Positions 33,391 through 42,790 of a DNA stretch of 64,000 nt are shown here, one piece after another (position 1 is the first letter of the stretch; each line of letters starts with the position of its first letter). A program made the position numbers and the translations under genes. The notes below the pieces were generated by a model. That model was not told where the DNA came from. It worked only from the letters and a program-made list of their open reading frames with translations, and made no database searches. The DNA comes from Gilvirhabdus luticola. GTDB lineage: Bacteria > Bacteroidota > Bacteroidia > Flavobacteriales > Flavobacteriaceae. The DNA lies in NCBI RefSeq assembly GCF_032583975.1, contig NZ_JAWHTF010000001.1; one strand, written 5' to 3'.

Positions 33391-33621
33391 TTGCAACTTA
33401 CATTGGCACAACTTAAACGTGGAGAACAAGGTATTATAACCGATGTTTCATCAATTCATATTCCTTTAAAACTTCTAGAAATGGGTTGTTTACCTGGTAA
33501 TAATGTAGAGCTTTTGCAAGTTGCTCCTTTTAAAGATCCATTATATCTCAACGTTAACGGAACACATCTAGCTATCAGAAAGGAGACTGCCGCACATATC
33601 CTAATCGAAAAAATAGCCTGA
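33391..33621 (+). CDS. feoA: ferrous-iron transport accessory protein FeoA
   Basis: 76 aa. SH3-like protein that supports FeoB. The start is TTG (33391) giving MQLTLAQLKRGEQG; no ATG is available near the conserved N-terminus. Family motifs: LKRGEQGII, LKLLEMGCLPGNNVELL, DPLYLNVNGTHLAIRKETA. Its TGA overlaps the feoB ATG as ATGA, so the two are translationally coupled. AAATAAGCTTG directly upstream weakly resembles the candidate DtxR site. Confidence 0.92.
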   Translation: MQLTLAQLKRGEQGIITDVSSIHIPLKLLEMGCLPGNNVELLQVAPFKDPLYLNVNGTHLAIRKETAAHILIEKIA

Positions 33622-35720
33622 TGAGTAAGCAGATTAATGTAGCATTGATTGGAAACCCTAACACTGGAAAAACTTCAGTATTCAACTCACTTACAGGTTT
33701 GAATCAAAAAGTTGGAAATTATCCAGGTATTACGGTTGAAAAAAAAGAGGGTATTTGTAAACTTCCAAGAGGTGTAAAGGCTCATATACTAGACCTACCA
33801 GGCACTTATAGTTTAAATGCTTCTTCACTTGATGAAAATGTAGTTATTGAACTGTTATTAAACAAAAATGATAAAGACTTCCCTGATGTTGCCATTGTAG
33901 TAAGTGATGTAGAAAATTTAAAAAGAAATCTACTCCTGTTTACACAAATTAAAGACCTAGAAATCCCTTCCATATTGGTTATTAATATGGCTGATAGAAT
34001 GGATTATAAAGGTATTTCTTTAGATATAGATTATTTAGAACAACAACTTGAAACCAGAATTGCATTAGTTAGTACTCGAAAAAACAAAGGAATAGATCAC
34101 TTAAAAACACTTATTTCTAATTATAAAGACCTTTCAATAAAACCATGTCTTAATGCCACCGAAATTGATAAAGAGTATTTTAAGAATTTACAGAATACTT
34201 TTCCAAATCAATTACTTTATAAGCTTTGGTTGGTTATTACTCAAGATGTTAATTTTGGAAAAACCAATAGAAATGAAATTGACGCTGTTGATAATTTTAA
34301 AACGAAAAGTAAAAGCGATTTAAAACGCTTGCAGCAGAAAGAAACCATAAAGCGCTATCAGTTTATTAATAATGTCCTAAAAGTGGGGCAAACAATAGAT
34401 GTTTCTAAAGCAAAAGACCTTCGTACAAAATTTGATAGAATCCTAACTCATAAGATTTGGGGTTATGCTATTTTCTTTATCATTTTGTTGACCATATTTC
34501 AAGCTATTTACGATTGGTCTGCCGTTCCAATGGATTTTATTGATGGTGTCTTTGCATCTTTAAGTGAATGGGCTAAAAATACTTTGCCAAAAGGTGATTT
34601 TACCAACTTGATTGCCGAAGGTATTATTCCTGGGCTAGGAGGTATAGTCATCTTCATTCCTCAAATTGCGTTTCTGTTTTTGTTCATTTCCATTTTAGAA
34701 GAAAGTGGTTATATGAGCAGAGTGGTGTTTCTAATGGATAGAATTATGAGACGGTTTGGGTTGAGTGGTAAAAGTGTTGTCCCGCTAATTTCAGGAACTG
34801 CTTGTGCCATACCTGCAATTATGGCAACCCGAAATATTGAAAGCTGGAAAGAACGTTTGATAACCATTTTAGTAACACCATTTACTACATGCTCTGCAAG
34901 ACTTCCAGTATACTTAATTATTATTGCTTTGGTGATTCCTGAAGGCAGATTTTTAGGACTAGGTTATCAGGCTTTAACCTTAATGTTACTTTACTTAATT
35001 GGTTTTGGTGCAGCTGTTATTTCTGCATATCTATTAGATAGAATTCTAAAAATAAAAAGTAAAACTTTTTTTGTGGTAGAAATGCCGAGTTACAAGCTCC
35101 CATTACCTAAAAATGTGGTCATAACAGTTATCGAAAAGACAAAATCTTTTGTTTTTGGAGCAGGTAAAATCATATTGGCTATTTCAATTATTTTATGGTT
35201 TTTAGCATCTTATGGCCCAGGTGACAATTTTAATAATGCTGAAAAAATTATTGCTAAAGAATATGCTTCAAAAAACTTAAGTAATGAAGAAATTCAACAG
35301 CATGTAGCATCATTTAAGTTAGAACATAGTTTTATTGGTATAACAGGAAGGGCGATTGAGCCAGCTATCAGACCTTTAGGTTACGACTGGAAAATTGGCA
35401 TTGCTATTTTGAGTTCTTTTGCGGCAAGAGAAGTTTTTGTCGGCACATTAGCGACTATTTACAGTGTTGGTAGTGATGAAGAGGATACCATTAAAAATAG
35501 GATGGCAGGTGAGATAAACCCAATTTTAGGAACACCTTTATTTAATTTTGCCTCTGGAATTTCTCTAATGCTCTTCTATGCATTTGCGATGCAATGTATG
35601 AGTACATTAGCTATAGTGAAAAGAGAAACCAATAGTTGGAAATGGCCAACTTTACAATTAGTTATTATGAGTAGCTTTGCCTATTTGGTAGCATTAATTG
35701 CTTTTCAAACATTAAAATAA
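33621..35720 (+). CDS. feoB: ferrous iron transporter FeoB
   Basis: 699 aa. N-terminal G domain: G1 GNPNTGKT (11-18), G3 DLPG and the NMAD specificity motif; then a linker and about eight to ten membrane helices with Gate motifs (SGTACAIPAIMATR and the C-terminal counterpart). Imports Fe(II) across the inner membrane. Overlaps feoA by one base and is followed nine bases later by a Cys-rich mini-protein. Confidence 0.96.
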   Translation: MSKQINVALIGNPNTGKTSVFNSLTGLNQKVGNYPGITVEKKEGICKLPRGVKAHILDLPGTYSLNASSLDENVVIELLLNKNDKDFPDVAIVVSDVENLKRNLLLFTQIKDLEIPSILVINMADRMDYKGISLDIDYLEQQLETRIALVSTRKNKGIDHLKTLISNYKDLSIKPCLNATEIDKEYFKNLQNTFPNQLLYKLWLVITQDVNFGKTNRNEIDAVDNFKTKSKSDLKRLQQKETIKRYQFINNVLKVGQTIDVSKAKDLRTKFDRILTHKIWGYAIFFIILLTIFQAIYDWSAVPMDFIDGVFASLSEWAKNTLPKGDFTNLIAEGIIPGLGGIVIFIPQIAFLFLFISILEESGYMSRVVFLMDRIMRRFGLSGKSVVPLISGTACAIPAIMATRNIESWKERLITILVTPFTTCSARLPVYLIIIALVIPEGRFLGLGYQALTLMLLYLIGFGAAVISAYLLDRILKIKSKTFFVVEMPSYKLPLPKNVVITVIEKTKSFVFGAGKIILAISIILWFLASYGPGDNFNNAEKIIAKEYASKNLSNEEIQQHVASFKLEHSFIGITGRAIEPAIRPLGYDWKIGIAILSSFAAREVFVGTLATIYSVGSDEEDTIKNRMAGEINPILGTPLFNFASGISLMLFYAFAMQCMSTLAIVKRETNSWKWPTLQLVIMSSFAYLVALIAFQTLK

Positions 35721-35729
35721 ATTAGGGAA

Positions 35730-35864
35730 ATGAACACTATCATTCAAAATATATTGGTCTTCACAGCGGTAATTTTAGCCCTTGGTTTTTTGGTAAAAAA
35801 GTTTTTCTTTAAAAAAGCTAAAACGAAAAAATCGTGTGGAACTGATGATTGTGGCTGTGATTAA
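35730..35864 (+). CDS. FeoB-associated Cys-rich membrane mini-protein (44 aa)
   Basis: ATG 35730, TAA 35862-35864. One N-terminal helix (NILVFTAVILALGFLV), a lysine-rich stretch, and the tail SCGTDDCGCD with three Cys. This matches the small proteins found directly after feoB in Bacteroidota, which may play the FeoC role or bind iron. Nine bases after feoB, so same transcript. Confidence 0.85.
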   Translation: MNTIIQNILVFTAVILALGFLVKKFFFKKAKTKKSCGTDDCGCD

Positions 35865-35938
35865 TTATAATTAGCTTACATATACTTTACTCTTACTCAA
35901 AAAAAACAAATTTTTCCTTTTTGTTTTAATATTTTAGT

Positions 35939-35946
35939 TATCTTTG
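35939..35946 (+). promoter_or_regulatory. -7 promoter element of dtxR
   Basis: TATCTTTG matches TAnnTTTG exactly, 45 bp before the ATG; a TTTTTG about 15 bp upstream could serve as the -33 element. Confidence 0.55.
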
Positions 35947-35953
35947 AAATACT

Positions 35954-35969
35954 TTTAAGTAAGCTTAAA
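35954..35969. promoter_or_regulatory. candidate DtxR/MntR autoregulatory operator
   Basis: Inverted repeat TTTAAG-TAAG-CTTAAA just downstream of the -7 element, where a repressor would block transcription. Near-identical copy upstream of sco at 32521-32537. Confidence 0.45.
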
Positions 35970-35990
35970 TATTAATTAAAGTAATTAAAA

Positions 35991-36650
35991 ATGTCTGTAG
36001 CTATAGAGAACTTTGTAAAAGCTATTTACAAAAACGACAAAAATGATGGCAAAAATACCAAACCTGGCAATATTGCAAAAAAACTAGGCATTTCAAATGC
36101 TGCTGCCACAGATATGGCTAAAAAATTAGCCATAAAAGATTTGTTGCATTACGAAAAATATCAACCGCTTCAACTTACAAAAAAAGGAGAAAAAATGGCA
36201 CTTAATGTTGTTAGAAAACATCGCCTTTGGGAAGCATTTCTATTTAAAACTTTTGATATGAGCTTACACGATATACATCGTGAAGCGGAACTTTTAGAGC
36301 ATGAAACATCAGATTTTTTGGCTAATAAAATAAGTGATCATTTAGGTAATCCAAAATTTGATCCTCACGGAGATCCTATACCAAATGCTGAAGGAGAAAT
36401 CACAACAAAAGATCATTCTATATCCTTATCGGAAACAGAAGAAGGTAAAAGCTATACAATCTCTCGATTAATGAGTGACGACAAAGAGTTCTTTGAGTTT
36501 TGTGCTCAAAACGGATTACGCTATGGCAATTTAATAGAGGTTGTTAAACAATTCAGCACGAACAAAATGACACAGTTAAAAATCAATTCAAACACGATTA
36601 TACTTAATAAGGACTTTACATCAATAATTTATGTCAATGAAATCAATTAA
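35991..36650 (+). CDS. DtxR/MntR-family metal-dependent transcriptional regulator
   Basis: 219 aa. N-terminal winged helix (TKPGNIAKKLGISNAAATDMAKKL), dimerisation/metal domain with the usual RKHRLWEAFL, LHDIHREAELLEHETSD and HLGNPKFDPHGDPIP segments (ligand His/Glu), and a C-terminal FeoA/SH3-like domain (about 150-215). Senses Fe(II) or Mn(II). Placed between feoAB and the Mn/Zn ABC transporter, it probably controls both. Its last codons overlap the start of the next gene. Confidence 0.92.
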   Translation: MSVAIENFVKAIYKNDKNDGKNTKPGNIAKKLGISNAAATDMAKKLAIKDLLHYEKYQPLQLTKKGEKMALNVVRKHRLWEAFLFKTFDMSLHDIHREAELLEHETSDFLANKISDHLGNPKFDPHGDPIPNAEGEITTKDHSISLSETEEGKSYTISRLMSDDKEFFEFCAQNGLRYGNLIEVVKQFSTNKMTQLKINSNTIILNKDFTSIIYVNEIN

Positions 36651-37428
36651 AGTTACTTTAATATTTACTGTCTTTTCATTCTTTATTCAAGCTCAAGAAC
36701 AAGAACAATCTATTGGTGCATTAATTACAGATAGACCAGATGCTACAGAAGCATCCTCTACTGTCGGGAAAAGTGTTTTTCAAATAGAAACTGGTGGATT
36801 ATATGAATCGTTTGAGAATAATAACATAAAGTCTGAAAATTATACTTACAATACAACATTGTTACGCTATGGTATTTTAGATAACTTAGAACTTCGACTT
36901 GGTTGGGATTTTGTGGAAGGAACTACCAAAATAAATGGCAATAAATTAGATAATGTAGCTAGTGGATTTTCACCCTTATTATTAGGGGTAAAAATTGATG
37001 TTGCAAAAGAAAAAGGATGCATGCCCGAAATTGCATTTATTGGTCATATATTCCCATTATTTAGTGCCTCTAAAGATTATAGGCCAGAATCTACAGGAGT
37101 AGATTTTAGGTTTTCTTTTGCACACACCATTAATAAAAAGTCCAGTTTGGGTTATAATCTTGGGGCAGAATGGGGAAATGATTCTCCAGAAGCTGCAGCG
37201 ATTTATACTATAGCATATGGTTATAGTATTTCAGATAAGTTTGGTTTTTATGCAGAACTATATGGGGATATTCCTGAAGATCATTCAGCAAATCACTATT
37301 GGGATGCTGGAATAACCTATCTCGCTTCAATTGATTTACAGCTTGATGCTTATTTTGGAACCAGCATAACCAATGGGCAAGATATTCTTATAGGTTTAGG
37401 TGCTAGTTATAGAATACGAAAAAAATAA
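36631..37428 (+). CDS. outer-membrane channel-like protein (MetA-pathway phenol-degradation family)
   Basis: 265 aa with a signal peptide ending FFIQAQ; starts at 36631 or 36637, overlapping the dtxR stop. ALITDRPDATEASSTVGKSVFQIETGG and the alternating beta strands (LLRYGILDNLELRLGWD, LLLGVKIDVAKEKG) match the transporter family often annotated as MetA-pathway phenol degradation, an outer-membrane barrel. In this operon it may move metal across the outer membrane; that link is inferred from position only. Confidence 0.75.
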   Translation: MSMKSIKVTLIFTVFSFFIQAQEQEQSIGALITDRPDATEASSTVGKSVFQIETGGLYESFENNNIKSENYTYNTTLLRYGILDNLELRLGWDFVEGTTKINGNKLDNVASGFSPLLLGVKIDVAKEKGCMPEIAFIGHIFPLFSASKDYRPESTGVDFRFSFAHTINKKSSLGYNLGAEWGNDSPEAAAIYTIAYGYSISDKFGFYAELYGDIPEDHSANHYWDAGITYLASIDLQLDAYFGTSITNGQDILIGLGASYRIRKK

Positions 37429-37438
37429 TGTTTTTGAT

Positions 37439-38350
37439 ATGAAAAAGAAATTCTTAATACTTATTACTATAGGTTTATTGTTCAATTGTAAAAATGGAAA
37501 AAAAGAAGACAATAAACTCAATGTGGTAACTACTACTACCATGATAACCGATTTGGTAAAAAATATTGGGGGGAACCTTATCAATGTTGAAGGCTTAATG
37601 GGAAGTGGCGTGGATCCGCATTTATATAAAGCCAGTGAAGGCGATGTAGCTAAACTGGCTCAAGCAGATATTATTTTTTATAATGGGTTACATCTCGAAG
37701 GAAAGCTAGTTGAAGTATTTGAAAAAATGCATCATCAAGATATTAATACCATTGCATTAGCAGATAATTTAGATAAAGATAGATTAATTGGTTCTGATTA
37801 CTTTCAGTCTAATTACGATCCCCACGTTTGGTTTAATATTGACTATTTTAAACAATTCGCTAAAAAAGTTACCAAAGAATTATCTTTAGAAGATCCTGAA
37901 AATGCAGAAACATACAAAGTAAATGAATCCTTTTATTTAAACAAGCTAATTGAGTTAAAAGAAAAGATAAATAATATTATTGAAACACTTCCTAAAGAAC
38001 ATCGCATACTAGTTACTGCACATGATGCATTTAATTACTTCGGAGAAGCATATAATTTTGAAGTAGTTGGATTACAAGGCTTAAGTACCGCCACAGAAGC
38101 TGGTGTACAAGACGTGCAAAAATTAGCAGCATTTATTATAGAAAAGAATGTGAAAGCCATTTTTGTAGAGAGTTCTGTTCCTAAACGTACCATTCAAGCT
38201 TTACAAGCTGCGGTAAAAGCAAAAAATCATCAAGTAGAAATAGGAGGTACTTTATATTCAGATGCTTTAGGTGATGCTGGCACTGTTGAAGGTACGTATA
38301 TTGGTATGTTTGAGTATAATGTGAATACAATTGTAAATGCTTTAAAATAA
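37439..38350 (+). CDS. Mn/Zn ABC transporter substrate-binding lipoprotein (TroA/ZnuA-like)
   Basis: 303 aa from ATG 37439, which begins a proper lipoprotein signal (MKKKFLILITIGLLFNC, Cys17). Cluster A-I family traits: VVTTTTMITDLVKNIGG, SGVDPHLYKASEGDVAKL (first His), DPHVWFNI (second His), a third His in VTAHDAFNYFG and Asp near LYSDALG. There is no long His-rich loop, which leans toward Mn or Fe rather than Zn, but this is not decisive. ATPase gene overlaps by one base. Confidence 0.9.
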   Translation: MKKKFLILITIGLLFNCKNGKKEDNKLNVVTTTTMITDLVKNIGGNLINVEGLMGSGVDPHLYKASEGDVAKLAQADIIFYNGLHLEGKLVEVFEKMHHQDINTIALADNLDKDRLIGSDYFQSNYDPHVWFNIDYFKQFAKKVTKELSLEDPENAETYKVNESFYLNKLIELKEKINNIIETLPKEHRILVTAHDAFNYFGEAYNFEVVGLQGLSTATEAGVQDVQKLAAFIIEKNVKAIFVESSVPKRTIQALQAAVKAKNHQVEIGGTLYSDALGDAGTVEGTYIGMFEYNVNTIVNALK

Positions 38351-39084
38351 TGAATAAAATAGCGGTTAAAGTAGATGACCTCACTGTAGCATACAATTAT
38401 AAACCTGTACTTTGGGATATAGATCTTGAAGTTCCAGAAGGTGTATTAATGGCAATTGTAGGTCCTAATGGCGCTGGTAAATCGACCTTAATAAAATCAA
38501 TTTTAGGCATCCTAAATCCAATTGCTGGTAGTGTAAGTATTTACGGAAAACCTTATAAGGAACAACGCAAGAAAGTGGCATATGTGCCCCAAAAAGGAAG
38601 TGTAGATTGGGACTTCCCAACAACAGCTTTAGATGTTGTGAAGATGGGAACTTATGGAAGTCTTGGATGGATTAAACGACCACGTCAAAAAGAAAAAAAA
38701 GCAGCACTTGAAGCCCTTGAGAAAGTTGGAATGCTTTCCTTTAAAAACAGGCAAATTAGTCAACTTTCTGGAGGACAGCAACAACGTATTTTTCTAGCCA
38801 GAGCTTTAGTGCAAAGTGCATCAATCTATTTTATGGACGAGCCGTTTCAAGGTGTAGATGCTACTACAGAAATTGCCATTATAAATATTTTAAAGGAGTT
38901 GCGTAAAGCAGGAAAAACAGTAATTGTAGTACATCACGATTTACAAACCGTCCCTGAATATTTTGATTGGGTAACATTTTTAAACGTGAAAAAAATAGCT
39001 ACAGGACCCGTTAAAGACATCTTTAATGATGATAACTTAACCAAAACCTACGGTATTAATTATAAAGTAAGTATTCAAGAATAA
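38350..39084 (+). CDS. Mn/Zn ABC transporter ATP-binding protein
   Basis: 244 aa. Walker A GPNGAGKST (38-46), Q-loop PQKGSVDWDFP, signature LSGGQQQR, Walker B IYFMDEP, switch His in VVHHDL. VDWDFP after the Q-loop is typical of Mn/Zn (ZnuC/MntB-like) ATPases. Overlaps neighbours by one base on each side, so it is part of one operon. Confidence 0.94.
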   Translation: MNKIAVKVDDLTVAYNYKPVLWDIDLEVPEGVLMAIVGPNGAGKSTLIKSILGILNPIAGSVSIYGKPYKEQRKKVAYVPQKGSVDWDFPTTALDVVKMGTYGSLGWIKRPRQKEKKAALEALEKVGMLSFKNRQISQLSGGQQQRIFLARALVQSASIYFMDEPFQGVDATTEIAIINILKELRKAGKTVIVVHHDLQTVPEYFDWVTFLNVKKIATGPVKDIFNDDNLTKTYGINYKVSIQE

Positions 39085-40208
39085 TGGATCTGCAGGAGTA
39101 TTTTTCTTTAGTATTTTCAGACTACACCTTAAGGACTATCACTTTAGGTACAGCTATACTTGGTGCTGTTTGTGGAATGCTCGGAAGCTTTGCTGTTTTG
39201 CGTAAACAAAGTTTACTTGGTGATGCCATTTCACATGCTGCTTTACCTGGAATAGCTCTAGCATTTCTAATTACAGGCGTTAAAGACAGTAACACGCTAC
39301 TGCTTGGCGCATTAGTTAGTGGACTAATTGGTACATTTTGGATTCGAGGTATAATCACCAAAACACATTTAAAATCTGATACTGCTTTAGGATTAATTTT
39401 ATCTTTATTTTTTGGCTTCGGAATGCTGCTTCTTACATTTATACAAAAACAGCCTAATGCCAATCAAGCTGGTTTAGATAAATACTTGTTTGGACAAGCT
39501 GCAACTTTGCTAGAAAGTGATGTCTGGCTTATGGCTGTAGTAACTGGAATTTGTTTGATTATTCTCTTGCTATTTTGGAAAGAATTCAAAATACTTTTGT
39601 TTGATGCAGACTATACCAAAACATTAGGGTTCAATACAAAATTTATAGATATACTCATAACATCTTTTATAGTGCTAGCTATAGTTTTGGGTTTACAAAC
39701 CGTTGGTGTCGTTTTAATGAGCGCAATGCTATTAGCGCCTGCTGCTGCTGCTCGGCAGTGGACAAATAGTCTAGCAACCATGGTATTTCTTGCGGCAGTT
39801 TTCGGTGCTTTTTCTGGTGTATTCGGTACAGCAATCAGCGCAAGTCAAAACAACCTATCAACAGGACCTGTAATTGTATTGGTTGCAGCTGTCTTCGTCC
39901 TATTTTCATTTGTCTTTTCTCCAAGTAGAGGTTTGCTTTTTAAACAAATAAGGTTTATAAAGAATAGACGTGATCTTAAGCTTCATAAAACATTGGCATT
40001 TATGCATGAAATTGCTAAAACACACGAAAACATTTCACATCCTCATACAGTAAAAATCCTAAATAATTTTCAAGGATTTACAAAAGGCACGCTTAAAAAG
40101 CTAGAAGATAAAAGCTACGTGACGCTTCAAGATAATATGTGGAGTATGACTGATAAAGGGTTTAAAATAGCATCTAATTTGTATAATCAGCAAGATAATA
40201 ATGAGTAA
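39084..40208 (+). CDS. Mn/Zn ABC permease with C-terminal winged-helix-like tail (first)
   Basis: 374 aa, against about 280 for typical members. The N-terminal 285 residues carry eight to nine helices and family motifs (GSFAVLRKQSLLGDAISHAALPGIALAF, LQTVGVVLMSAMLLAPAAAARQ). The extra ~90 residues (LHKTLAFMHEIAKTHENISH...GFTKGTLKKLEDKSYVTLQDNMWSMTDKGFKIA) look like a DtxR-type winged helix: helix-turn-helix plus wing ending in TDKG. The tail may sense or regulate. It overlaps the next permease by eight bases. Confidence 0.88.
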   Translation: MDLQEYFSLVFSDYTLRTITLGTAILGAVCGMLGSFAVLRKQSLLGDAISHAALPGIALAFLITGVKDSNTLLLGALVSGLIGTFWIRGIITKTHLKSDTALGLILSLFFGFGMLLLTFIQKQPNANQAGLDKYLFGQAATLLESDVWLMAVVTGICLIILLLFWKEFKILLFDADYTKTLGFNTKFIDILITSFIVLAIVLGLQTVGVVLMSAMLLAPAAAARQWTNSLATMVFLAAVFGAFSGVFGTAISASQNNLSTGPVIVLVAAVFVLFSFVFSPSRGLLFKQIRFIKNRRDLKLHKTLAFMHEIAKTHENISHPHTVKILNNFQGFTKGTLKKLEDKSYVTLQDNMWSMTDKGFKIASNLYNQQDNNE

Positions 40209-41361
40209 CGCACAATTTGAGATACAGCTCATAGCGAGTTTGGTAGCCGTTGCATGTGCTATTCCAGGAACATTCTTGGTGCTTCGAAAAATGGCAATGA
40301 TAAGTGATGCCATTAGTCATTCTATATTGCCCGGAATTGTTATCGGATTTTTTATTACTCATGACCTCAACTCGCCATTATTAATTTTACTAGCAGCTAT
40401 TACTGGTATAATAACAGTTATTTTAGTTGAATATATTCAGAAAACTGGGTTAGTAAAAGAAGATACCGCTATTGGATTGGTATTTCCTGCCCTTTTTAGT
40501 ATTGGCGTAATTATGATTGCTAAAAATGCCAATGACGTCCATTTAGATGTTGACGCTGTTCTTTTGGGTGAATTAGCTTTCGCACCTTTTGATAGATTAT
40601 TAATTACAGGAATAGATTTTGGCCCTAAATCACTTTGGATTATTGGATGCATACTATTAATAACATTAATATTATTATTCACCTTCTTTAAAGAATTAAA
40701 AGTAAGCACTTTTGATGCTGGATTGGCAGCATCACTTGGGTTTTCTCCTGTTGTGATACATTATGGCCTCATGTCTATTGCTTCTGTAACTACAGTTGGT
40801 GCGTTTGATGCGGTCGGTGCTATTTTGGTAGTCGCCTTAATGATTGCTCCAGCGGCGGCAGCTTATTTAATTACTAAAGACCTAAAAAAAATGTTGATAT
40901 TAGCTTCCTGCTTTGGTGTGTTTAGTGCAATTGCTGGTTATTGGGTTGCGCATTGGTTAGATGCCTCTATTGCTGGATCTATAACAACAGTTCTGGGATT
41001 ACTTTTTTTAATGGTGTATTTTTTTGCTCCAAACAAAGGGATAATTGCCGTTTTATATCGTGAAAAACAACAACGTATTGAAGTTTCTTTACTTACTTTT
41101 CTATTACACTTGCGAAATCATGATGAAGAAAGTGAACGTCATGTAAATCATTTGAACGAACATATTAATTGGCAAAAAGTACGTTCTAAAACAGTTTTAG
41201 ATTTGGCAATTAAAAACAATATGATCGTTATAAACAATGACCTTGTATCACTAACCGAAAAAGGCAAAGACTTTACCACACAAGCTATAGACTATATAAT
41301 TACCAATGACGATAAAGAAATTGAATATATGAAAGAAGATTTCTTTTTGTTTAGAGGATAA
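40201..41361 (+). CDS. Mn/Zn ABC permease with C-terminal winged-helix-like tail (second)
   Basis: 386 aa. Permease core similar to the first (GTFLVLRKMAMISDAISHSILPG, DAVGAILVVALMIAPAAAAY), then about 100 extra residues (RIEVSLLTFLLHLRNHDEESER...INWQKVRSKTVLDLAIKNNMIVINNDLVSLTEKGKDFT) again with the winged-helix pattern ending LTEKG. The two permeases probably form a heterodimer with the tails facing the cytoplasm. End of the operon. Confidence 0.88.
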   Translation: MSNAQFEIQLIASLVAVACAIPGTFLVLRKMAMISDAISHSILPGIVIGFFITHDLNSPLLILLAAITGIITVILVEYIQKTGLVKEDTAIGLVFPALFSIGVIMIAKNANDVHLDVDAVLLGELAFAPFDRLLITGIDFGPKSLWIIGCILLITLILLFTFFKELKVSTFDAGLAASLGFSPVVIHYGLMSIASVTTVGAFDAVGAILVVALMIAPAAAAYLITKDLKKMLILASCFGVFSAIAGYWVAHWLDASIAGSITTVLGLLFLMVYFFAPNKGIIAVLYREKQQRIEVSLLTFLLHLRNHDEESERHVNHLNEHINWQKVRSKTVLDLAIKNNMIVINNDLVSLTEKGKDFTTQAIDYIITNDDKEIEYMKEDFFLFRG

Positions 41362-41419
41362 TTACCTCGTGCAATTAACACACTACAACCCTCAAGGAAT
41401 TTAGTTCTATGTTGCTAGT

Positions 41420-42196
41420 TTAAAATTTCCTTTCCTTTTGCAACTGTTCATAAGCTTGTTGAACCTGTCTAAATTTTTCTTCAGCTCCTTTTTGATGTTC
41501 TTCTCCAAGATGAATTACTTTATCAGGATGATATTTCTTTGCCATTTTTCGATAGGCTTTTTTAATTTCATCAACAGTAGCGCTTTTATCAATTTCTAAT
41601 ATTTTGTAAGCACTATCAACACTATTAAAAAACATAGCCTTAATGCTTTCAAAATCACGCGAACTTATTCCTAAATATCCATTTATAGTATAAATCTGTC
41701 TAATCTCATCTTCTGTGACATGTCCATCTGCTTTAGCAATTCCAAACAAAAAATGTAATAACTGTAATCGAGATGGGTGATCCATCATGTGCTTAATTTG
41801 TAAGCAAACCTGTCTTGTCGAGATATTTTGTCTACTAATACTTTTAAACAGCTTAAATGCATGATTAGCTCTTTCTTTGCCATACATACTTACAAAATGT
41901 TTTCGCACAAAATCCAATTCTCTTTGGTCTTGTACTCCATCCGCTTTGATCACAATAGAAGACAAAACAAGCAAGCTTACTTCAAAGTCGCCAGGTTGAG
42001 TATTCGGCTGTTCAGGTCTGCCAGAATATGTTGTTCGCCTACTTCGGTTTCCAGAGTTACCCTGGCCTATAAATGGTCTCTTTTGATTATCAGAAACAGA
42101 ATCTACCATACTGCCTAAAGCCAATCCAATGATTGCGCCAATAGGTCCTCCAAAAGACCAACCTATAGCAGCTCCTATCCATTTAGAAAAACTCAT
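41420..42196 (-). CDS. TerB + DnaJ domain membrane protein (DjlA-like)
   Basis: 258 aa. N-terminal Gly-rich membrane segment (WIGAAIGWSFGGPIGAIIGLALGSM), a TerB-like helical domain at about 70-185, and a C-terminal J domain with the HPD motif (YRKMAKKYHPDKV). The order matches DjlA-type co-chaperones that stimulate DnaK at the membrane. Stands alone on the minus strand. Confidence 0.88.
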   Translation of the reverse strand: MSFSKWIGAAIGWSFGGPIGAIIGLALGSMVDSVSDNQKRPFIGQGNSGNRSRRTTYSGRPEQPNTQPGDFEVSLLVLSSIVIKADGVQDQRELDFVRKHFVSMYGKERANHAFKLFKSISRQNISTRQVCLQIKHMMDHPSRLQLLHFLFGIAKADGHVTEDEIRQIYTINGYLGISSRDFESIKAMFFNSVDSAYKILEIDKSATVDEIKKAYRKMAKKYHPDKVIHLGEEHQKGAEEKFRQVQQAYEQLQKERKF

Positions 42197-42311
42197 GTAA
42201 GTAATAGAATTTAATTATGACCAAATATAATATTTGTTAGTAGATTACAATGAAACTTTGTTACACAATTGATATCTTTGTAACATAAATATTAATTTAA
42301 ACTTTAAATAT

Positions 42312-42722
42312 ATGTATCCAGCAGAATTAGTAAAACCAATGCGAGAAGATCTTACCAATGTAGGTTTTGAAGAATTGCATACTGTAGAACAAGTAGATGA
42401 AGCCATAGCAAAAGAAGGCACAACTTTGGTAGTTGTTAATTCTGTTTGTGGTTGCGCAGCAGCGAATGCTCGCCCAGGTGCAAGATTAAGTTTGCAGAAT
42501 GCAAAACGTCCAGATCATTTGGTTACGGTTTTTGCGGGTGTTGACAGAGGTGCTACGAACAAAGTACGTGAATATATGGTCCCATTCCCTCCAAGTTCTC
42601 CAAGTATGGCATTGTTTAAAAATGGCGAATTGGTACATATGTTAGAGCGTCATCATATTGAAGGCCGTCCTGCTGAATTAATTGCAGAAAATCTTGTGGA
42701 TGCATATAACGAGTATTGCTAG
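42312..42722 (+). CDS. bacilliredoxin (BrxA/BrxB family)
   Basis: 136 aa. Thioredoxin-like protein with the diagnostic C46-G-C48 in NSVCGCAAANARPG. In Bacilli these proteins remove bacillithiol from oxidised proteins; many Bacteroidota also make bacillithiol-type thiols. Cytoplasmic. Ended by a strong terminator. Confidence 0.92.
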   Translation: MYPAELVKPMREDLTNVGFEELHTVEQVDEAIAKEGTTLVVVNSVCGCAAANARPGARLSLQNAKRPDHLVTVFAGVDRGATNKVREYMVPFPPSSPSMALFKNGELVHMLERHHIEGRPAELIAENLVDAYNEYC

Positions 42723-42752
42723 TCTCAAAAAAGAATTAAAGTTTTGAATATT

Positions 42753-42782
42753 AAAACCACGTTTTTCAACGTGGTTTTTTAA
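42753..42782 (+). terminator. terminator after the bacilliredoxin gene
   Basis: Perfect 11-bp stem AAAACCACGTT/AACGTGGTTTT (42753-42763 with 42768-42778), followed by T residues. Confidence 0.9.
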
Positions 42783-42790
42783 TTTTATAC

